From positions 186,001-250,000 of the forward strand of contig NZ_JAKRFD010000006.1 in the NCBI RefSeq assembly GCF_022348185.1: a stretch of DNA of 64,000 nucleotides, read 5' to 3'. The notes under the pieces were generated by a model that was given only the letters and a program-made list of their open reading frames with translations, was not told where the DNA came from and did not search any database. Of this stretch, positions 8,553 through 17,022 are shown piece after piece. Position numbers and translations under genes: made by a program. The stretch's first letter is position 1. Each line of letters starts with the position of its first letter. The DNA is from Epibacterium sp. Ofav1-8 (GTDB lineage Bacteria; Pseudomonadota; Alphaproteobacteria; Rhodobacterales; Rhodobacteraceae).

Positions 8553-9356
8553 TCAGTCCTTCGGGTCGGCCTTGCGGGTATAGGCGTCCCACAGATCCGG
8601 GCGGCGTTCGCGGGTGATTTGTTCGCTCATCTCTCGCCGCCATTGCGCGATCTTGCCGTGATGACCGGACATCAGAACCTCGGGAATGGCGCGTCCGTTC
8701 CATTCGGCGGGGCGGGTGTACTGCGGGTGTTCGAGGAGACCGGAGGAAAAGCTCTCTTCCTCGGTGGAGGCCTGGTTGCCCAGGACGCCGGGGATCAGCC
8801 GGACGGTGGCATCGATCAGCGCCTGCGCGGCCAACTCGCCGCCCGTCATCACGAAATCTCCCAGCGAAACCTCCATGATGCCGTAGTGTTCCAGCACACG
8901 TTCGTCGACGCCTTCAAATCGGCCACAGAGCAGCGTCATACCATCGCAACGGGCGAGGTTCTGCATCATCTGCTGGTCCATCCGGCGACCGCGTGGCGAC
9001 AGGTAGATCAGGGGCCAGTTACCCCGGGTGCCCTGCATTGCGTGATCGATCGCCTCGCCCAGCACATCGGCGCGCAGCACCATGCCCGCGCCGCCGCCTG
9101 CGGGGGTGTCGTCGACATTCTTGTGCTTGCCGATCCCGAACGGACGCAGGTCGATGGTCTCCAGTTGCCACAATCCCTGCTGGAGCGCCTTGCCGGTCAG
9201 GCTTTCACCGAGGACACCGGGAAATGCGCCGGGAAAGAGCGTCAGGATTTTGGCTTTCCACACACCAGCGAGATCCGGCGTGTCGCTCATCAACTCGCGC
9301 GGTTTCAGACTGGCGCCGATCGAGAGGCGCCCGTGGGATTTGATTGGCTTGCTCAT
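8553..9356 (-). CDS. trmD: tRNA (guanine-N1)-methyltransferase TrmD
   Basis: Methylates G37 of tRNAs with G36, using SAM, which prevents +1 frameshifting. SPOUT trefoil-knot motifs are present: LSPRGRRMDQQ, LLCGRFEGVDERV, VSLGDFVMTGGELAA. 267 aa from ATG 9356 (MSKPIKSHGRLS). An internal ATG at 9290 (MSDTPDLAGVW) is also possible, because neither has a strong ribosome site and the first 22 residues are extra to the core. Part of the split rpsP-rimM-trmD-rplS cluster; a + strand kinase gene separates it from rimM. Confidence 0.95.
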   Translation of the reverse strand: MSKPIKSHGRLSIGASLKPRELMSDTPDLAGVWKAKILTLFPGAFPGVLGESLTGKALQQGLWQLETIDLRPFGIGKHKNVDDTPAGGGAGMVLRADVLGEAIDHAMQGTRGNWPLIYLSPRGRRMDQQMMQNLARCDGMTLLCGRFEGVDERVLEHYGIMEVSLGDFVMTGGELAAQALIDATVRLIPGVLGNQASTEEESFSSGLLEHPQYTRPAEWNGRAIPEVLMSGHHGKIAQWRREMSEQITRERRPDLWDAYTRKADPKD

Positions 9357-9410
9357 AAGAAGCTGTTTAGTTGAAACAACCCGAACCGCAACCGAAAGCT
9401 GCGATGTCCG

Positions 9411-10454
9411 ATGACGAATGAAATCCCGAACCGGTTGCCGCTCTACCATCGGGATGCCGCTGTGGCGGAGGCGGAGCGCCGTGCGGTCGCCCTGTGGCCG
9501 CGCATCGCCGAAGAAATGGGCCTGCCTGCCGAAGATGCCGCCTTCAGCATGATGCTGGTGAACTCCTCAGGCCGGGACCAGCGCGCGGTTTTGGGGGTGA
9601 GAACCACAACCGGGCAGCGATTTGTTCTGCGGGCGGAGTTTGCGACGGACAACGTCTCCGCGCATATGAAGCACCTTGAACGGCATCGGATGGCCGCACA
9701 GGCGCTGCGCGATGTCCCGGGAGTGAACGTACCGGCGCTGTTGTGGCAGGATGAGACGCGCCCCTATGCGCTGTTCGAGGTCGCACCCGGCGAAACCGCC
9801 CATCGAGAGCTGACCTTCGCGAGCTATGGCATTGTTGACCGCGCATCCTTGCTGCGCCGGATTGGTGGTGCGGTGGCTGCGTTGCATGACATCGGCACCC
9901 CGCGGGACCGGCGCTTCTGGCCGAGGGAGTATCTGCGGGGCGTCGCGGCGAGTGCAACCCGCGTGCGTGCGGGGGACATCGCACTGCGCAAACCCAAGCG
10001 GTTTCTGGGGCTTTGCGCAATGCTGCACCGGTTCGCCAATCGCGCGCGCGGAGAGGCCTATCGCACCGTAGCGCTGCACGGGGATCTTCACTTCAGGAAT
10101 ATTCTGATGACGCAGGATCTGGTGTCTTTTATCGATTTCTCCGCCGCGGGAACTGGCTGCAATCACATCGATCTCGTCAATCTCTGGCAGGTCAAGTTGC
10201 CGGAGAGCCTGACGGAGCATGATCGAGAGCGGGATTTCGGCTGCGTCGCGGCTGCGGACTGGCAGGCCTTTGAAAGCGGGTATGGCCAGACCCTGACCGA
10301 GGATCCCGTCTTTCAATTCATCTATCTGTATCGGCTCTACAAGGTGTGGAGAAAACTGCCCCCGCCGGGAGGCGAGATGGCGCAGTGGGAGCAGGAGGCC
10401 TTTGTGGGTACTCAGCGTGTGTTCTCATGGTTTCAGGCGCATCACCCGGGCTGA
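9411..10454 (+). CDS. APH-family phosphotransferase
   Basis: 347 aa with the aminoglycoside/choline kinase fold. The catalytic loop is HGDLHFRNIL near residue 225, followed by the metal-binding FIDFSAAGTG. The N-terminal lobe (residues 45-110) lacks an obvious P-loop, as in other APH members. Substrate unknown; homologues phosphorylate aminoglycosides, choline or sugars, and nothing nearby decides it. It reads against the rimM-trmD strand, divergent from trmD with 54 bases between, so it looks like an insertion into the cluster. Confidence 0.75.
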   Translation: MTNEIPNRLPLYHRDAAVAEAERRAVALWPRIAEEMGLPAEDAAFSMMLVNSSGRDQRAVLGVRTTTGQRFVLRAEFATDNVSAHMKHLERHRMAAQALRDVPGVNVPALLWQDETRPYALFEVAPGETAHRELTFASYGIVDRASLLRRIGGAVAALHDIGTPRDRRFWPREYLRGVAASATRVRAGDIALRKPKRFLGLCAMLHRFANRARGEAYRTVALHGDLHFRNILMTQDLVSFIDFSAAGTGCNHIDLVNLWQVKLPESLTEHDRERDFGCVAAADWQAFESGYGQTLTEDPVFQFIYLYRLYKVWRKLPPPGGEMAQWEQEAFVGTQRVFSWFQAHHPG

Positions 10455-10486
10455 GCGCCTGACTGCCATACCGACCGAGCTGCCCT

Positions 10487-11002
10487 TTAAAACACGCCTT
10501 CCGGCGGGTCTGCGATGATGCGGCCCTGTGTCAGGTCAACCGTGGGCACCGCCGCCTTGGTAAAGGGCAAGAGCACCGTTGCCGAGAGCCCCGGGCTGTG
10601 GATTTCCAGGAGGTCATCGGCACCGTAGTTCTGCACCGCCTTCACGCGCCCCAGCGAAGCGCCCCCGGTATCAACAACTTCGAGGCCGATCAGGTCGGCG
10701 TGGTAGAATTCATCGTTGGGAAGGGAGGGCAGCCGCGTCCGGGGCGCGAACAGCTGCACCCCCTTGAGCGCATCCGCCTCCTCCTTGGTGTCCACCCCCA
10801 CAATGCGGGCGGCAAAGCCGTTCTTTACGGCGCGGGTGATGGCCAGGCTGTAGCTGGTCTGGCCGTCCTCGCCCAGCAGGGGGGAGTAGTCCTCGATTTC
10901 TTGCGGATCGGCGCAAAAGCTCTTCAGCCGCACTTCGCCACGCACGCCGAAAGAGCCAGCCAGCGCGCCTACGCAGATCAGATCGTTGCTGTCGTCGCTC
11001 AT
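10487..11002 (-). CDS. rimM: 16S rRNA processing protein RimM
   Basis: 171 aa. Binds S19 in the 30S head and helps mature the 16S 3' domain. RimM N-terminal barrel ([23 protein letters not shown]) and PRC-barrel second half ([26 protein letters not shown]) are clear. The ATG at 11002 lies one base after the stop of a 49-codon ORF, so translation is probably coupled. It is separated from rpsP by bluB and that ORF. Confidence 0.96.
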   Translation of the reverse strand: MSDDSNDLICVGALAGSFGVRGEVRLKSFCADPQEIEDYSPLLGEDGQTSYSLAITRAVKNGFAARIVGVDTKEEADALKGVQLFAPRTRLPSLPNDEFYHADLIGLEVVDTGGASLGRVKAVQNYGADDLLEIHSPGLSATVLLPFTKAAVPTVDLTQGRIIADPPEGVF

Positions 11003-11003
11003 G

Positions 11004-11153
11004 TCACATCCGGCAAATCATGCCGGTCCCCGTTTCAGTTCTTGCCCAGTCACCGCCCTCGGCGGCACAGCGCTCGCGGGCGCCGCTGCGTTCATAAAGG
11101 ACCCCGGCGCCAAAGGCGACAATGGTAAAGATCAGCATCCGGATCAGTCCCAT
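11004..11153 (-). CDS. Small single-pass membrane protein, unknown
   Basis: A 49-residue ORF ([21 protein letters not shown], then a Cys-containing soluble tail ending MICRM). One hydrophobic helix spans about residues 3-19, followed by [16 protein letters not shown] and a second Cys near the end, so a short tail with two cysteines. It fills the gap between bluB (7 bases upstream) and rimM (1 base downstream) on the same strand. That tight packing is the main evidence that it is translated. Function unknown. Confidence 0.65.
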   Translation of the reverse strand: MGLIRMLIFTIVAFGAGVLYERSGARERCAAEGGDWARTETGTGMICRM

Positions 11154-11159
11154 GGTCCG

Positions 11160-11813
11160 TTATCGCGTCTCGATCGGCAGGAGGTTGAAGCGGTCTTCCC
11201 AGCCTTCCTGCTCCAGTTCCGGCGTGTCGGACAGGCGTTCAGGATGGCCAATGCAGAAATATCCGATGAGACTCCAGCCCGCAGGGACATTCAGATCGCG
11301 CGCCATCTGGTCGGGGTCAAGGACCGAGACCCAGCCGAGGCCAAGCCCTTCTGCCCGCAAGGACAGCCAGAACAGGGTGATGGCCGTAACCACCGAATAG
11401 CGGCGCATTTCCGGCATGGTGCGCGCGCCGAGGCCGTGGCCTTTTTCGGTCTCGTCATCGCAGAAAAACGCGATCTGAACCGGGGCTTCGCGCATGCCGG
11501 AGAGTTTGAGGCGCGCATAGGTGGCGGCGCGGTCCTCGCTGTAATCCGCCAGCGCCTCCGCATTGGCGGCTTCGAAATTCTTCAGCGCTGCCGCACGCGC
11601 GGCCTCACTTTCGACGCGGATGATGCGCCAGGGTTCGCTGAGGCCCACGGAGGGGGCCAGCGAAACAGCAGAGAGGCAGCGCGTCAGCACTGCCTCGTCT
11701 ACCGGATCGGTACGGAAGCGCCGGACGTCCCGGCGCAACTTCATCAACAGATCGAGCTCGGCGCGGAACGCCTGCGGGAAACATCCCTTTGCATCCTGCA
11801 CCGGGCCCGTCAT
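11160..11813 (-). CDS. bluB: 5,6-dimethylbenzimidazole synthase BluB
   Basis: Oxygen-dependent fragmentation of reduced FMN to 5,6-dimethylbenzimidazole, the lower ligand of cobalamin. 217 aa, nitroreductase fold. BluB-typical stretches: RRDVRRFRTDPVD near residue 27, LAPSVGLSEPWRI, GARTMPEMRRYSVVTAI and GLGLGWVSVLDPDQMARDL. These distinguish it from generic nitroreductases. ATG 11813 lies five bases beyond the rpsP stop. An unusual neighbour for ribosomal genes; other cobalamin genes lie at 31.9-33.8 kb. Confidence 0.9.
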   Translation of the reverse strand: MTGPVQDAKGCFPQAFRAELDLLMKLRRDVRRFRTDPVDEAVLTRCLSAVSLAPSVGLSEPWRIIRVESEAARAAALKNFEAANAEALADYSEDRAATYARLKLSGMREAPVQIAFFCDDETEKGHGLGARTMPEMRRYSVVTAITLFWLSLRAEGLGLGWVSVLDPDQMARDLNVPAGWSLIGYFCIGHPERLSDTPELEQEGWEDRFNLLPIETR

Positions 11814-11817
11814 GTGA

Positions 11818-12186
11818 TTATTCCGCGTCTGCTGCGGCTTCGGCTGCTTCAGCTGCCTTGGCGGCTTTTTCTTCAGCGCGCTCCTGAGCTTTCTTGCCCG
11901 GGGTGCCTTTATTGGGGTTGTTGCGGGTGGCTTTCTCCCGAACGCCTGCTGCTTCGAGCATACGTGCAACACGGTCGGTCGGCTGTGCGCCTTTGTCGAG
12001 CCAGGCCTGGACCTTCTCGATGTCCATTTTCACGCGCTCTTCGCTGTCTTTCGGCAGGAGCGGGTTGTAGGTGCCCAGCTTCTCGATGAAGCGGCCGTCG
12101 CGCGGCATGCGGCTGTCAGCAGCCACGATGCGGTAGAAGGGGCGCTTCTTGGAGCCGCCGCGGGCGAGACGAATTTTCATTGCCAT
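11818..12186 (-). CDS. rpsP: 30S ribosomal protein S16
   Basis: 122 aa, starting [20 protein letters not shown] from ATG 12186 with AAAGGAG upstream. The S16 core covers about residues 1-80, with [15 protein letters not shown] lysine, alanine and glutamate-rich tail (about residues 88-122) is longer than in enteric S16, as is common in alphaproteobacteria. bluB follows directly, whereas rimM would normally be next. Confidence 0.97.
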   Translation of the reverse strand: MAMKIRLARGGSKKRPFYRIVAADSRMPRDGRFIEKLGTYNPLLPKDSEERVKMDIEKVQAWLDKGAQPTDRVARMLEAAGVREKATRNNPNKGTPGKKAQERAEEKAAKAAEAAEAAADAE

Positions 12187-12244
12187 GGTTTCATTCTCCT
12201 TTGATGGCGTTGAACGGGGTGTCCTGTGTTCAGGTCGCCCCCGC

Positions 12245-12553
12245 TTATTCCTGGTGTTTCTTGTGGTGGCGGATGACCTCATCGATGATGAAGTTCAAGA
12301 ACGCCTTGGCGAATGCGGGGTCCAGATCGGCCTCCTTCGCCAAGTCTTCGAGCCGCGCGATCTGCGTTGCTTCACGCGTGGGATCGGACGGGGGAAGGTC
12401 GTGTGTCGCCTTGAGCTGGCCCACCGCCTGGGTGTGCTTGAAGCGTTCTCCCAGGGTATAGACAAGGATCGCATCAAGACGATCAATGCTCTCGCGATGC
12501 CCTTTCAGGATCTCCGCGGCGCGGGCGACAGGATCGGTCGTTGTTTCAGTCAA
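12245..12553 (-). CDS. Chorismate mutase, AroQ type
   Basis: 102 aa, all-helical. Converts chorismate to prephenate for Phe/Tyr synthesis. Helix 1 carries the typical [20 protein letters not shown], followed by the Lys-containing [19 protein letters not shown] and a terminal helix with [13 protein letters not shown]. The start is inferred as TTG 12553 (MTETTTDPV): AAGGA lies eight bases upstream and there is no in-frame ATG before the core. It overlaps the stop of the upstream acetyltransferase by eight bases, so it is probably coupled to it. Confidence 0.85.
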   Translation of the reverse strand: MTETTTDPVARAAEILKGHRESIDRLDAILVYTLGERFKHTQAVGQLKATHDLPPSDPTREATQIARLEDLAKEADLDPAFAKAFLNFIIDEVIRHHKKHQE

Positions 12554-13151
12554 TGGCCCATCCTTTCGGTTTGAACAGCGGGTCGGCGTAGTGGCCGATC
12601 TCCATCTCGATGCCATGTGCCAGCTGGCTGTCGCGCAGTTGCGCGGGGCCTGGGTGGCGATAGACCGCGTCGTTGCCGTCGATAGTCTGCGCGGCGTGGT
12701 CCTTTTTGGCACCCAGACGTTCCGCCAGGCGGATCGAGTCGAGGTTCTTGGGGTCAATATAGCTGACCGCGCCGTCCCATCCGGCTTGGGTGTAAAAGTA
12801 ATCCCGCGCCGCATGGGTCGCTTCAAGGGCATAGCCCTTGCCGGATTTTTCCGGCCAGATGATCCAGGCGATCTCGCGCTCGGGCCAACCTGCGGGCTGC
12901 CAGCCGCCGGCCATGCCATAGGTCTCATCCGTCACCTTGTCGTGGATCATCCACATGCCAAAGCCGCGCACCTGCCAATGGCCGATCTCGGCGGCATAGA
13001 GCATCCACGCCTCGTAGGTGTTCAGCGGCCCGCCCATGAACCGCGCGCGGTACGAGGTAAACGTGGCCTTGAAATTCGGATAGTCCGAGGCCTCGGGGCC
13101 GCGCAGGATCAGACGTCTGGTTTCGATCACCGGAATGGAGGAGGTGCTCAT
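12546..13151 (-). CDS. GNAT-family N-acetyltransferase 1
   Basis: 201 aa, RimJ/RimL-like. Opens with IPVIETRRLILRGPEASDYPN, with central strands GFGMWMIHDKVTDETYGMAGG and the acetyl-CoA loop region IIWPEKSGKGYALEATHAARDY, then SYIDPKNLDSIRLAERLGAK. Substrate unknown; family members acetylate ribosomal-protein N-termini, antibiotics or metabolites. It is a paralogue of the next gene upstream and overlaps its stop by four bases, so they are a tandem duplication in one operon. Confidence 0.85.
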   Translation of the reverse strand: MSTSSIPVIETRRLILRGPEASDYPNFKATFTSYRARFMGGPLNTYEAWMLYAAEIGHWQVRGFGMWMIHDKVTDETYGMAGGWQPAGWPEREIAWIIWPEKSGKGYALEATHAARDYFYTQAGWDGAVSYIDPKNLDSIRLAERLGAKKDHAAQTIDGNDAVYRHPGPAQLRDSQLAHGIEMEIGHYADPLFKPKGWAID

Positions 13152-13678
13152 GCATAGGCCTCCAGTCCGGGGCCGGAACTGTCCGGTGCGTGGCGGTAGA
13201 CCAGGTCCATCGGATCATAGGTGCGCGCATCCGGGTCGTGCACGGCGCCCATGCGTTCGGCCAGGGCGATCGAGCGCAGGTTCTTGCGATCGATGTAGCT
13301 GACCAGGGTCGGCACCTCGAGGATCTCGAAGGCATAATCGCGCATCGCCGAGGCCGCCTCGAAGGCGTAGCTTGCCCCCTCGAAACCGGAAAACACGATC
13401 CAGCCCAGTTCCAGCTCCGGAAAATGCGGTGGCTGGCTGATGCAGACCTGACCCGCCAGCTGGCCGTCCTTGGTTTCGATCGCGAGGCCACCCCAGCCGA
13501 AGAACTCCCACGACCCCACTTCGGCCAGAAGCCCCGTCCAGAGCTGCGAGGGGCTGTCGGGCGCGTCCATGTATTTCGACCGGTCGCTCTGATAGAATGC
13601 CCAGAAGGCATCCAGGTCTGCGGCCTCATGCGGGCGCAGGACCAGGCGGTCGGTTTCTATGGTGGGCGCGGAGGTCAT
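13148..13678 (-). CDS. GNAT-family N-acetyltransferase 2
   Basis: 176 aa, same layout as its downstream paralogue: IETDRLVLRPHEAADLDAFWAFY at the N-terminus, FFGWGGLAIETKDGQLAGQV, then IVFSGFEGASYAFEAASAMRDYAFE and SYIDRKNLRSIALAERMGAVHD. It lies nine bases after the ffh stop, so it is transcribed with ffh. Substrate unknown. Conserved stretches at the same spacing in both proteins support local duplication with later divergence. Confidence 0.85.
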   Translation of the reverse strand: MTSAPTIETDRLVLRPHEAADLDAFWAFYQSDRSKYMDAPDSPSQLWTGLLAEVGSWEFFGWGGLAIETKDGQLAGQVCISQPPHFPELELGWIVFSGFEGASYAFEAASAMRDYAFEILEVPTLVSYIDRKNLRSIALAERMGAVHDPDARTYDPMDLVYRHAPDSSGPGLEAYA

Positions 13679-13687
13679 CTGCTGCGG

Positions 13688-15226
13688 TTACTTCTTCTTG
13701 CCAAAACCGGAGAGGCCGCCGGGCAGGCCCATGCCGCCGCCCAAGCCTCCAAGACCACCGGGCAGTCCGCCCTTGCCGCCCATCGCCTTGGCCGCGGCTT
13801 CCAGGGCCTTGGGGTCCATCTGCGACGGATCCATGCCGCCGGGCATGCCACCCGGCATGTCGGGCATGCCGCCGCCTTTGCCGAACATGCCTTTCATGGC
13901 CTGTTTCAGCATCTTGCCTTTGCCCATCTTGCCCATTTTCTTCATCATGTCGGCCATCTGACGGTGCATCTTCAGAAGCTTGTTGAGGTCAGCCACTTCC
14001 ATGCCGGAACCGGCCGCAATGCGTTTCTTGCGGCTGGCCTGCAACAGCGCGGGGTTTGCGCGTTCCTTCTTGGTCATGGATTGGATCATGGCGATCTGGC
14101 GTTTGACCATCTTGTCGTCAAAGCCCGAATCCTCGACCTGTTTGGCCATTTTGTTCATGCCCGGCATCATCTGCATCATGCCCTGCATGCCACCCATCTG
14201 CTGCATCTGTTCCAGCTGCATGCGCAGGTCGTTCATGTTGAACTGACCCTTCATCATGCGCTTCATCATGCGTTCGGCCTGTTCGGCCTCGATGGTGTCC
14301 TGTGCCTTCTCAACAAGGGCGACGATATCGCCCATACCGAGGATGCGGCCTGCGATCCGGTCCGGCTCGAAGGTCTCGATGGCGTCCATCTTTTCGCCAA
14401 GGCCGACAAAGCGGATCGGCTTGCCGGTCACCGCGCGCATTGAGAGCGCCGCGCCGCCGCGACCGTCACCATCCATCCGGGTCAGGACCACGCCGGAGAT
14501 GCCGATCTTGTTGTCGAACTCCTCGGCCACCTCAACGGCGACCTGGCCGGTCAGACCATCGACGACCAGCAGGGTCTCGCGCGGGGAGACCACGTCGCGG
14601 ACGTCTTCGACCTCTTTCATCAGGACTTCGTCGATCTGCAAACGACCGGCGGTGTCGAGCATATAGACGTCATAGCCCCCCAGCGCAGCCTGCTGTTTGG
14701 CGCGTTTGGCGATATCTACAGGCGTCTGACCTTTGACGATCGGCAGGGTGTCGACGCCGATTTGGGTGCCGAGCACCGCCAGCTGGTCCATCGCCGCCGG
14801 GCGATAGACGTCGAGCGAGGCAAGAAGCACTTTCTTGCCCTCTTTTTCCTTGAGCCGCTTGGCGAGTTTACCGGTGGTGGTGGTCTTACCGGAGCCTTGC
14901 AGACCAACCATCAGGATCGGTGCGGGCGGGCTGTCGATCTTCAGCGCGCCGGGATCGTCCTCGCCGCGCAGGGTCTCGACAAGCGCGTCATGGACGATCT
15001 TCACGACCTGCTGGCCCGGTGTCACCGATTTGGTGACGGCTTGGCCCGTGGCCTGTTCCTGCACCTTCTTGACGAAATCACGGGCGACGGGCAGCGAAAC
15101 GTCGGCTTCGAGCAGAGCCACGCGCACTTCGCGCAGGGCGGTTTTAACGTCATCCTCAGAGAGCGCACCCTGTTTCGTCAGCCGGTCAAAGACACCAGAC
15201 AGGCGTTCGGATAGATTTTCAAACAT
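13688..15226 (-). CDS. ffh: Signal recognition particle GTPase Ffh (SRP54)
   Basis: 512 aa. Recognises signal sequences on ribosomes and docks with FtsY. N domain residues 1-90; G domain with P-loop GLQGSGKTTTTGKLA near 105, DTAGRLQID, and LTRMDGDGRGG; M domain from about 330 rich in methionine. The C-terminal tail is unusually Gly/Met/Pro-rich (repeats such as GGMPDMPGGMPGGMD). Start ATG 15226 is chosen because GGAGG sits nine bases upstream; the ATG at 15241 lies before it. Head of an operon running through the acetyltransferases to rpsP. Confidence 0.97.
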   Translation of the reverse strand: MFENLSERLSGVFDRLTKQGALSEDDVKTALREVRVALLEADVSLPVARDFVKKVQEQATGQAVTKSVTPGQQVVKIVHDALVETLRGEDDPGALKIDSPPAPILMVGLQGSGKTTTTGKLAKRLKEKEGKKVLLASLDVYRPAAMDQLAVLGTQIGVDTLPIVKGQTPVDIAKRAKQQAALGGYDVYMLDTAGRLQIDEVLMKEVEDVRDVVSPRETLLVVDGLTGQVAVEVAEEFDNKIGISGVVLTRMDGDGRGGAALSMRAVTGKPIRFVGLGEKMDAIETFEPDRIAGRILGMGDIVALVEKAQDTIEAEQAERMMKRMMKGQFNMNDLRMQLEQMQQMGGMQGMMQMMPGMNKMAKQVEDSGFDDKMVKRQIAMIQSMTKKERANPALLQASRKKRIAAGSGMEVADLNKLLKMHRQMADMMKKMGKMGKGKMLKQAMKGMFGKGGGMPDMPGGMPGGMDPSQMDPKALEAAAKAMGGKGGLPGGLGGLGGGMGLPGGLSGFGKKK

Positions 15227-15323
15227 GCCTTCGGCCTCCATTGCCGGTTACGATGTGTGCTCCTGATGTAAGGAGCGGTGGAACGAACCTCAATCACCTG
15301 CCACCAGATCGCAACCACAGGCA

Positions 15324-15388
15324 CAAACCAATAAGGTTTGCCCCCGCCGTGCTAGAAATGTGGGTGCAAACCAACAAGGTTTGCCCCC
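15324..15388. repeat. Two 22-bp hairpin direct repeats in the ffh upstream region
   Basis: Two 22-base direct repeats (15324-15345 and 15367-15388) differ at one base. Each contains CAAACC, a 5-base loop and GGTTTG. The second extends to GTGGG-x-GCAAACC / GGTTTGC-x-CCCAC, a 13-bp stem with one mismatch. They lie in the 458-base divergent gap 15227-15684, which has no convincing gene and should hold the ffh promoter. A similar CAAACC/GGTTTG dyad occurs at 17023-17039. Confidence 0.6.
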
Positions 15389-15684
15389 ACGGGCGCAACG
15401 CGCTGGTGGAGGGCGATCCCCGACCCATGCCGAGGACCGGAAGACACGACGACTCCCGGAATTGGCTCTGCCCTACTCTGGGGGCACCTGAGAGTCAAGA
15501 AGAAGGGCGCAAGTGCAAATGCGCGGGGGGTGTGGGGCGTCGGCAGTTTTTCACCGGTGCCCGCCATTTCTGGCGGATCGTTACCCAAAGGTGCATCGGG
15601 CATGCAGATTTTCAGATCGTGCCGTTGACCTTGCCCCGCCGCATTTGCTCAAAGCCGGGTTCGGCAAGGAGTTGTAAAGAAGTT

Positions 15685-16389
15685 ATGACAAAGGTCCTCA
15701 TACTTGGTTGTGCGCCCTATGCGATCGAGGCCGCCGGCTGGCCGCTCGGACTGTTTGATCATGTGGTTGCAATCCATGATGCGTGGAGCATCCGTGAGGA
15801 CTGGACACATATGATCCACAGAAGGGATTTTTCCGTGGACAGGAGGCCCGTACTGCTGGAGGGCGATCAGAGGGTTGTCACCGAGGCAGAATTTTCGCCG
15901 GTACAGACCCTTTATGGCGGCGCGCCTTTCACGGGCGGTGGCATGGCATTTGTGGCGGGATATTGGGCCCTTGCGTCCCTGGCCCCGTCCCGGATCTACT
16001 ACTTCGGGTGTGATATGGTCGAGCTTGGCGGCGGGCGGCTTTATGAGGGCCAAGACGGGCCGGGTGAGATGCGCCCTGCGCAGCGGGGCGGCGAGAACCT
16101 CACCGCCAAGGCGCGGCGGTTGGAGTATTTTGCGGCTCAGGCAGGATGCGGCATCGGCAATCTCAGCCCGTATCGCAGTGCGCTTCCCTACCAGCGTGTG
16201 ACGCTTGAGGGATTGGATCGCCTGCGCCCCGAATCTGTGTCTCCGCGGGATGCAGAACCGGCGCGGCAACGCGAGCGGCGTTGGGACGCGCCCGCGGCTG
16301 TCGGCACGGCTGTGCCGGCCCCTGATCTGGCCGACATCGATGCTGCTTGGATCAGATGTTTCGCCCCACGGGTCGCCGCAGTCGCCTGA
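15685..16389 (+). CDS. Conserved hypothetical protein
   Basis: 234 aa from ATG 15685 (AAGAAG upstream). The N-terminus MTKVLILGCAPYAIEA, followed by DHVVAIHDAWSIREDWTHMIH and GGGMAFVAGYWALASLAPSRIYYFGCDM, has the look of a Rossmann-like fold related to DUF115/MptE or glycan-modification proteins; that is a resemblance, not an assignment. The last 70 residues are Arg/Pro-rich and low in structure. No signal peptide or membrane segment. Neighbours give no clue to function. Confidence 0.6.
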   Translation: MTKVLILGCAPYAIEAAGWPLGLFDHVVAIHDAWSIREDWTHMIHRRDFSVDRRPVLLEGDQRVVTEAEFSPVQTLYGGAPFTGGGMAFVAGYWALASLAPSRIYYFGCDMVELGGGRLYEGQDGPGEMRPAQRGGENLTAKARRLEYFAAQAGCGIGNLSPYRSALPYQRVTLEGLDRLRPESVSPRDAEPARQRERRWDAPAAVGTAVPAPDLADIDAAWIRCFAPRVAAVA

Positions 16390-16488
16390 GGTTCGGTCGC
16401 AACCGCGTTGCACAGATACCGGGCAATCTGCCAAAAGGGCGGGTGTATGCCTGTTACGGCCCGAATTCTCTGACCTGAAGGAGCGATT

Positions 16489-17016
16489 ATGGACGCGCCG
16501 ACCGCCGCACCGGATTGTATGCCCCTGTCTTCTGATGCTTTGCTGGCCCAGCTGGACGCCTGGGGGCTGTCTTATACGCTGCATGAGCACGTACCGCTGC
16601 GCACTGTCGAAGAGTCCAAAGCGGTGGAGGGCGATTTGTTGGTGCCCGGTGAAGCGGCGCTCCGCCTCAAGAACCTCTATCTGCGGGATCGCAAGAAGCG
16701 CAATTACCTCGTCTCCCTGCAGCAGGATCGTGAGATCGACCTGAAGGCGCTTGGCGCGCAATTGGGGGTGGGAGGGCTGTCATTTGGGTCCGAAGAGCGC
16801 TTGATGGAGCATCTCGGCATTCGCCCCGGCGCCGTCACCCCGCTGGCGATGATCAATGGCGCGCCAAAGGGCGTCAGGTTCTTTATGGACGCTGAGGCTC
16901 AGACGGCGGACCGCATATATATGCATCCGCTGGTGAATGACCGCACCGTTGCAATGCCGCGTGCGGATTTTATGACGTTTTGTGAGAAAATCGGCATCAC
17001 GCCCGAGTGGATCTGA
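16489..17016 (+). CDS. ProX/YbaK-type aminoacyl-tRNA deacylase
   Basis: 175 aa, YbaK/EbsC fold of free-standing prolyl-tRNA-synthetase editing domains, which clear mischarged tRNA such as Ala-tRNA(Pro). Seen are the N-terminal helix (LSSDALLAQLDAWGLSYTLHEH), the conserved LKNLYLRDRKKRNYLVSLQ around residue 60, the ligand loop LGIRPGAVTPLAMIN near 115, and HPLVNDRTVAMPRADFMTFC at the end. Its DNA start has GGAG at the right distance. A single gene, convergent with azoR. Confidence 0.88.
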   Translation: MDAPTAAPDCMPLSSDALLAQLDAWGLSYTLHEHVPLRTVEESKAVEGDLLVPGEAALRLKNLYLRDRKKRNYLVSLQQDREIDLKALGAQLGVGGLSFGSEERLMEHLGIRPGAVTPLAMINGAPKGVRFFMDAEAQTADRIYMHPLVNDRTVAMPRADFMTFCEKIGITPEWI

Positions 17017-17022
17017 ACTGTT

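Noticed and set aside
13190-14443. 417-codon open frame on the + strand, rich in His and Leu
   Set aside because: Antisense to ffh and the acetyltransferases; composition is what reverse-complement of those genes gives.
15324-15388. Repeats considered as a CRISPR array
   Set aside because: Only two units, each self-pairing, with no cas genes in the window.
15649-16761. 370-codon - strand frame over the orphan and the deacylase
   Set aside because: Spans two + strand genes with good starts; no recognisable domain.
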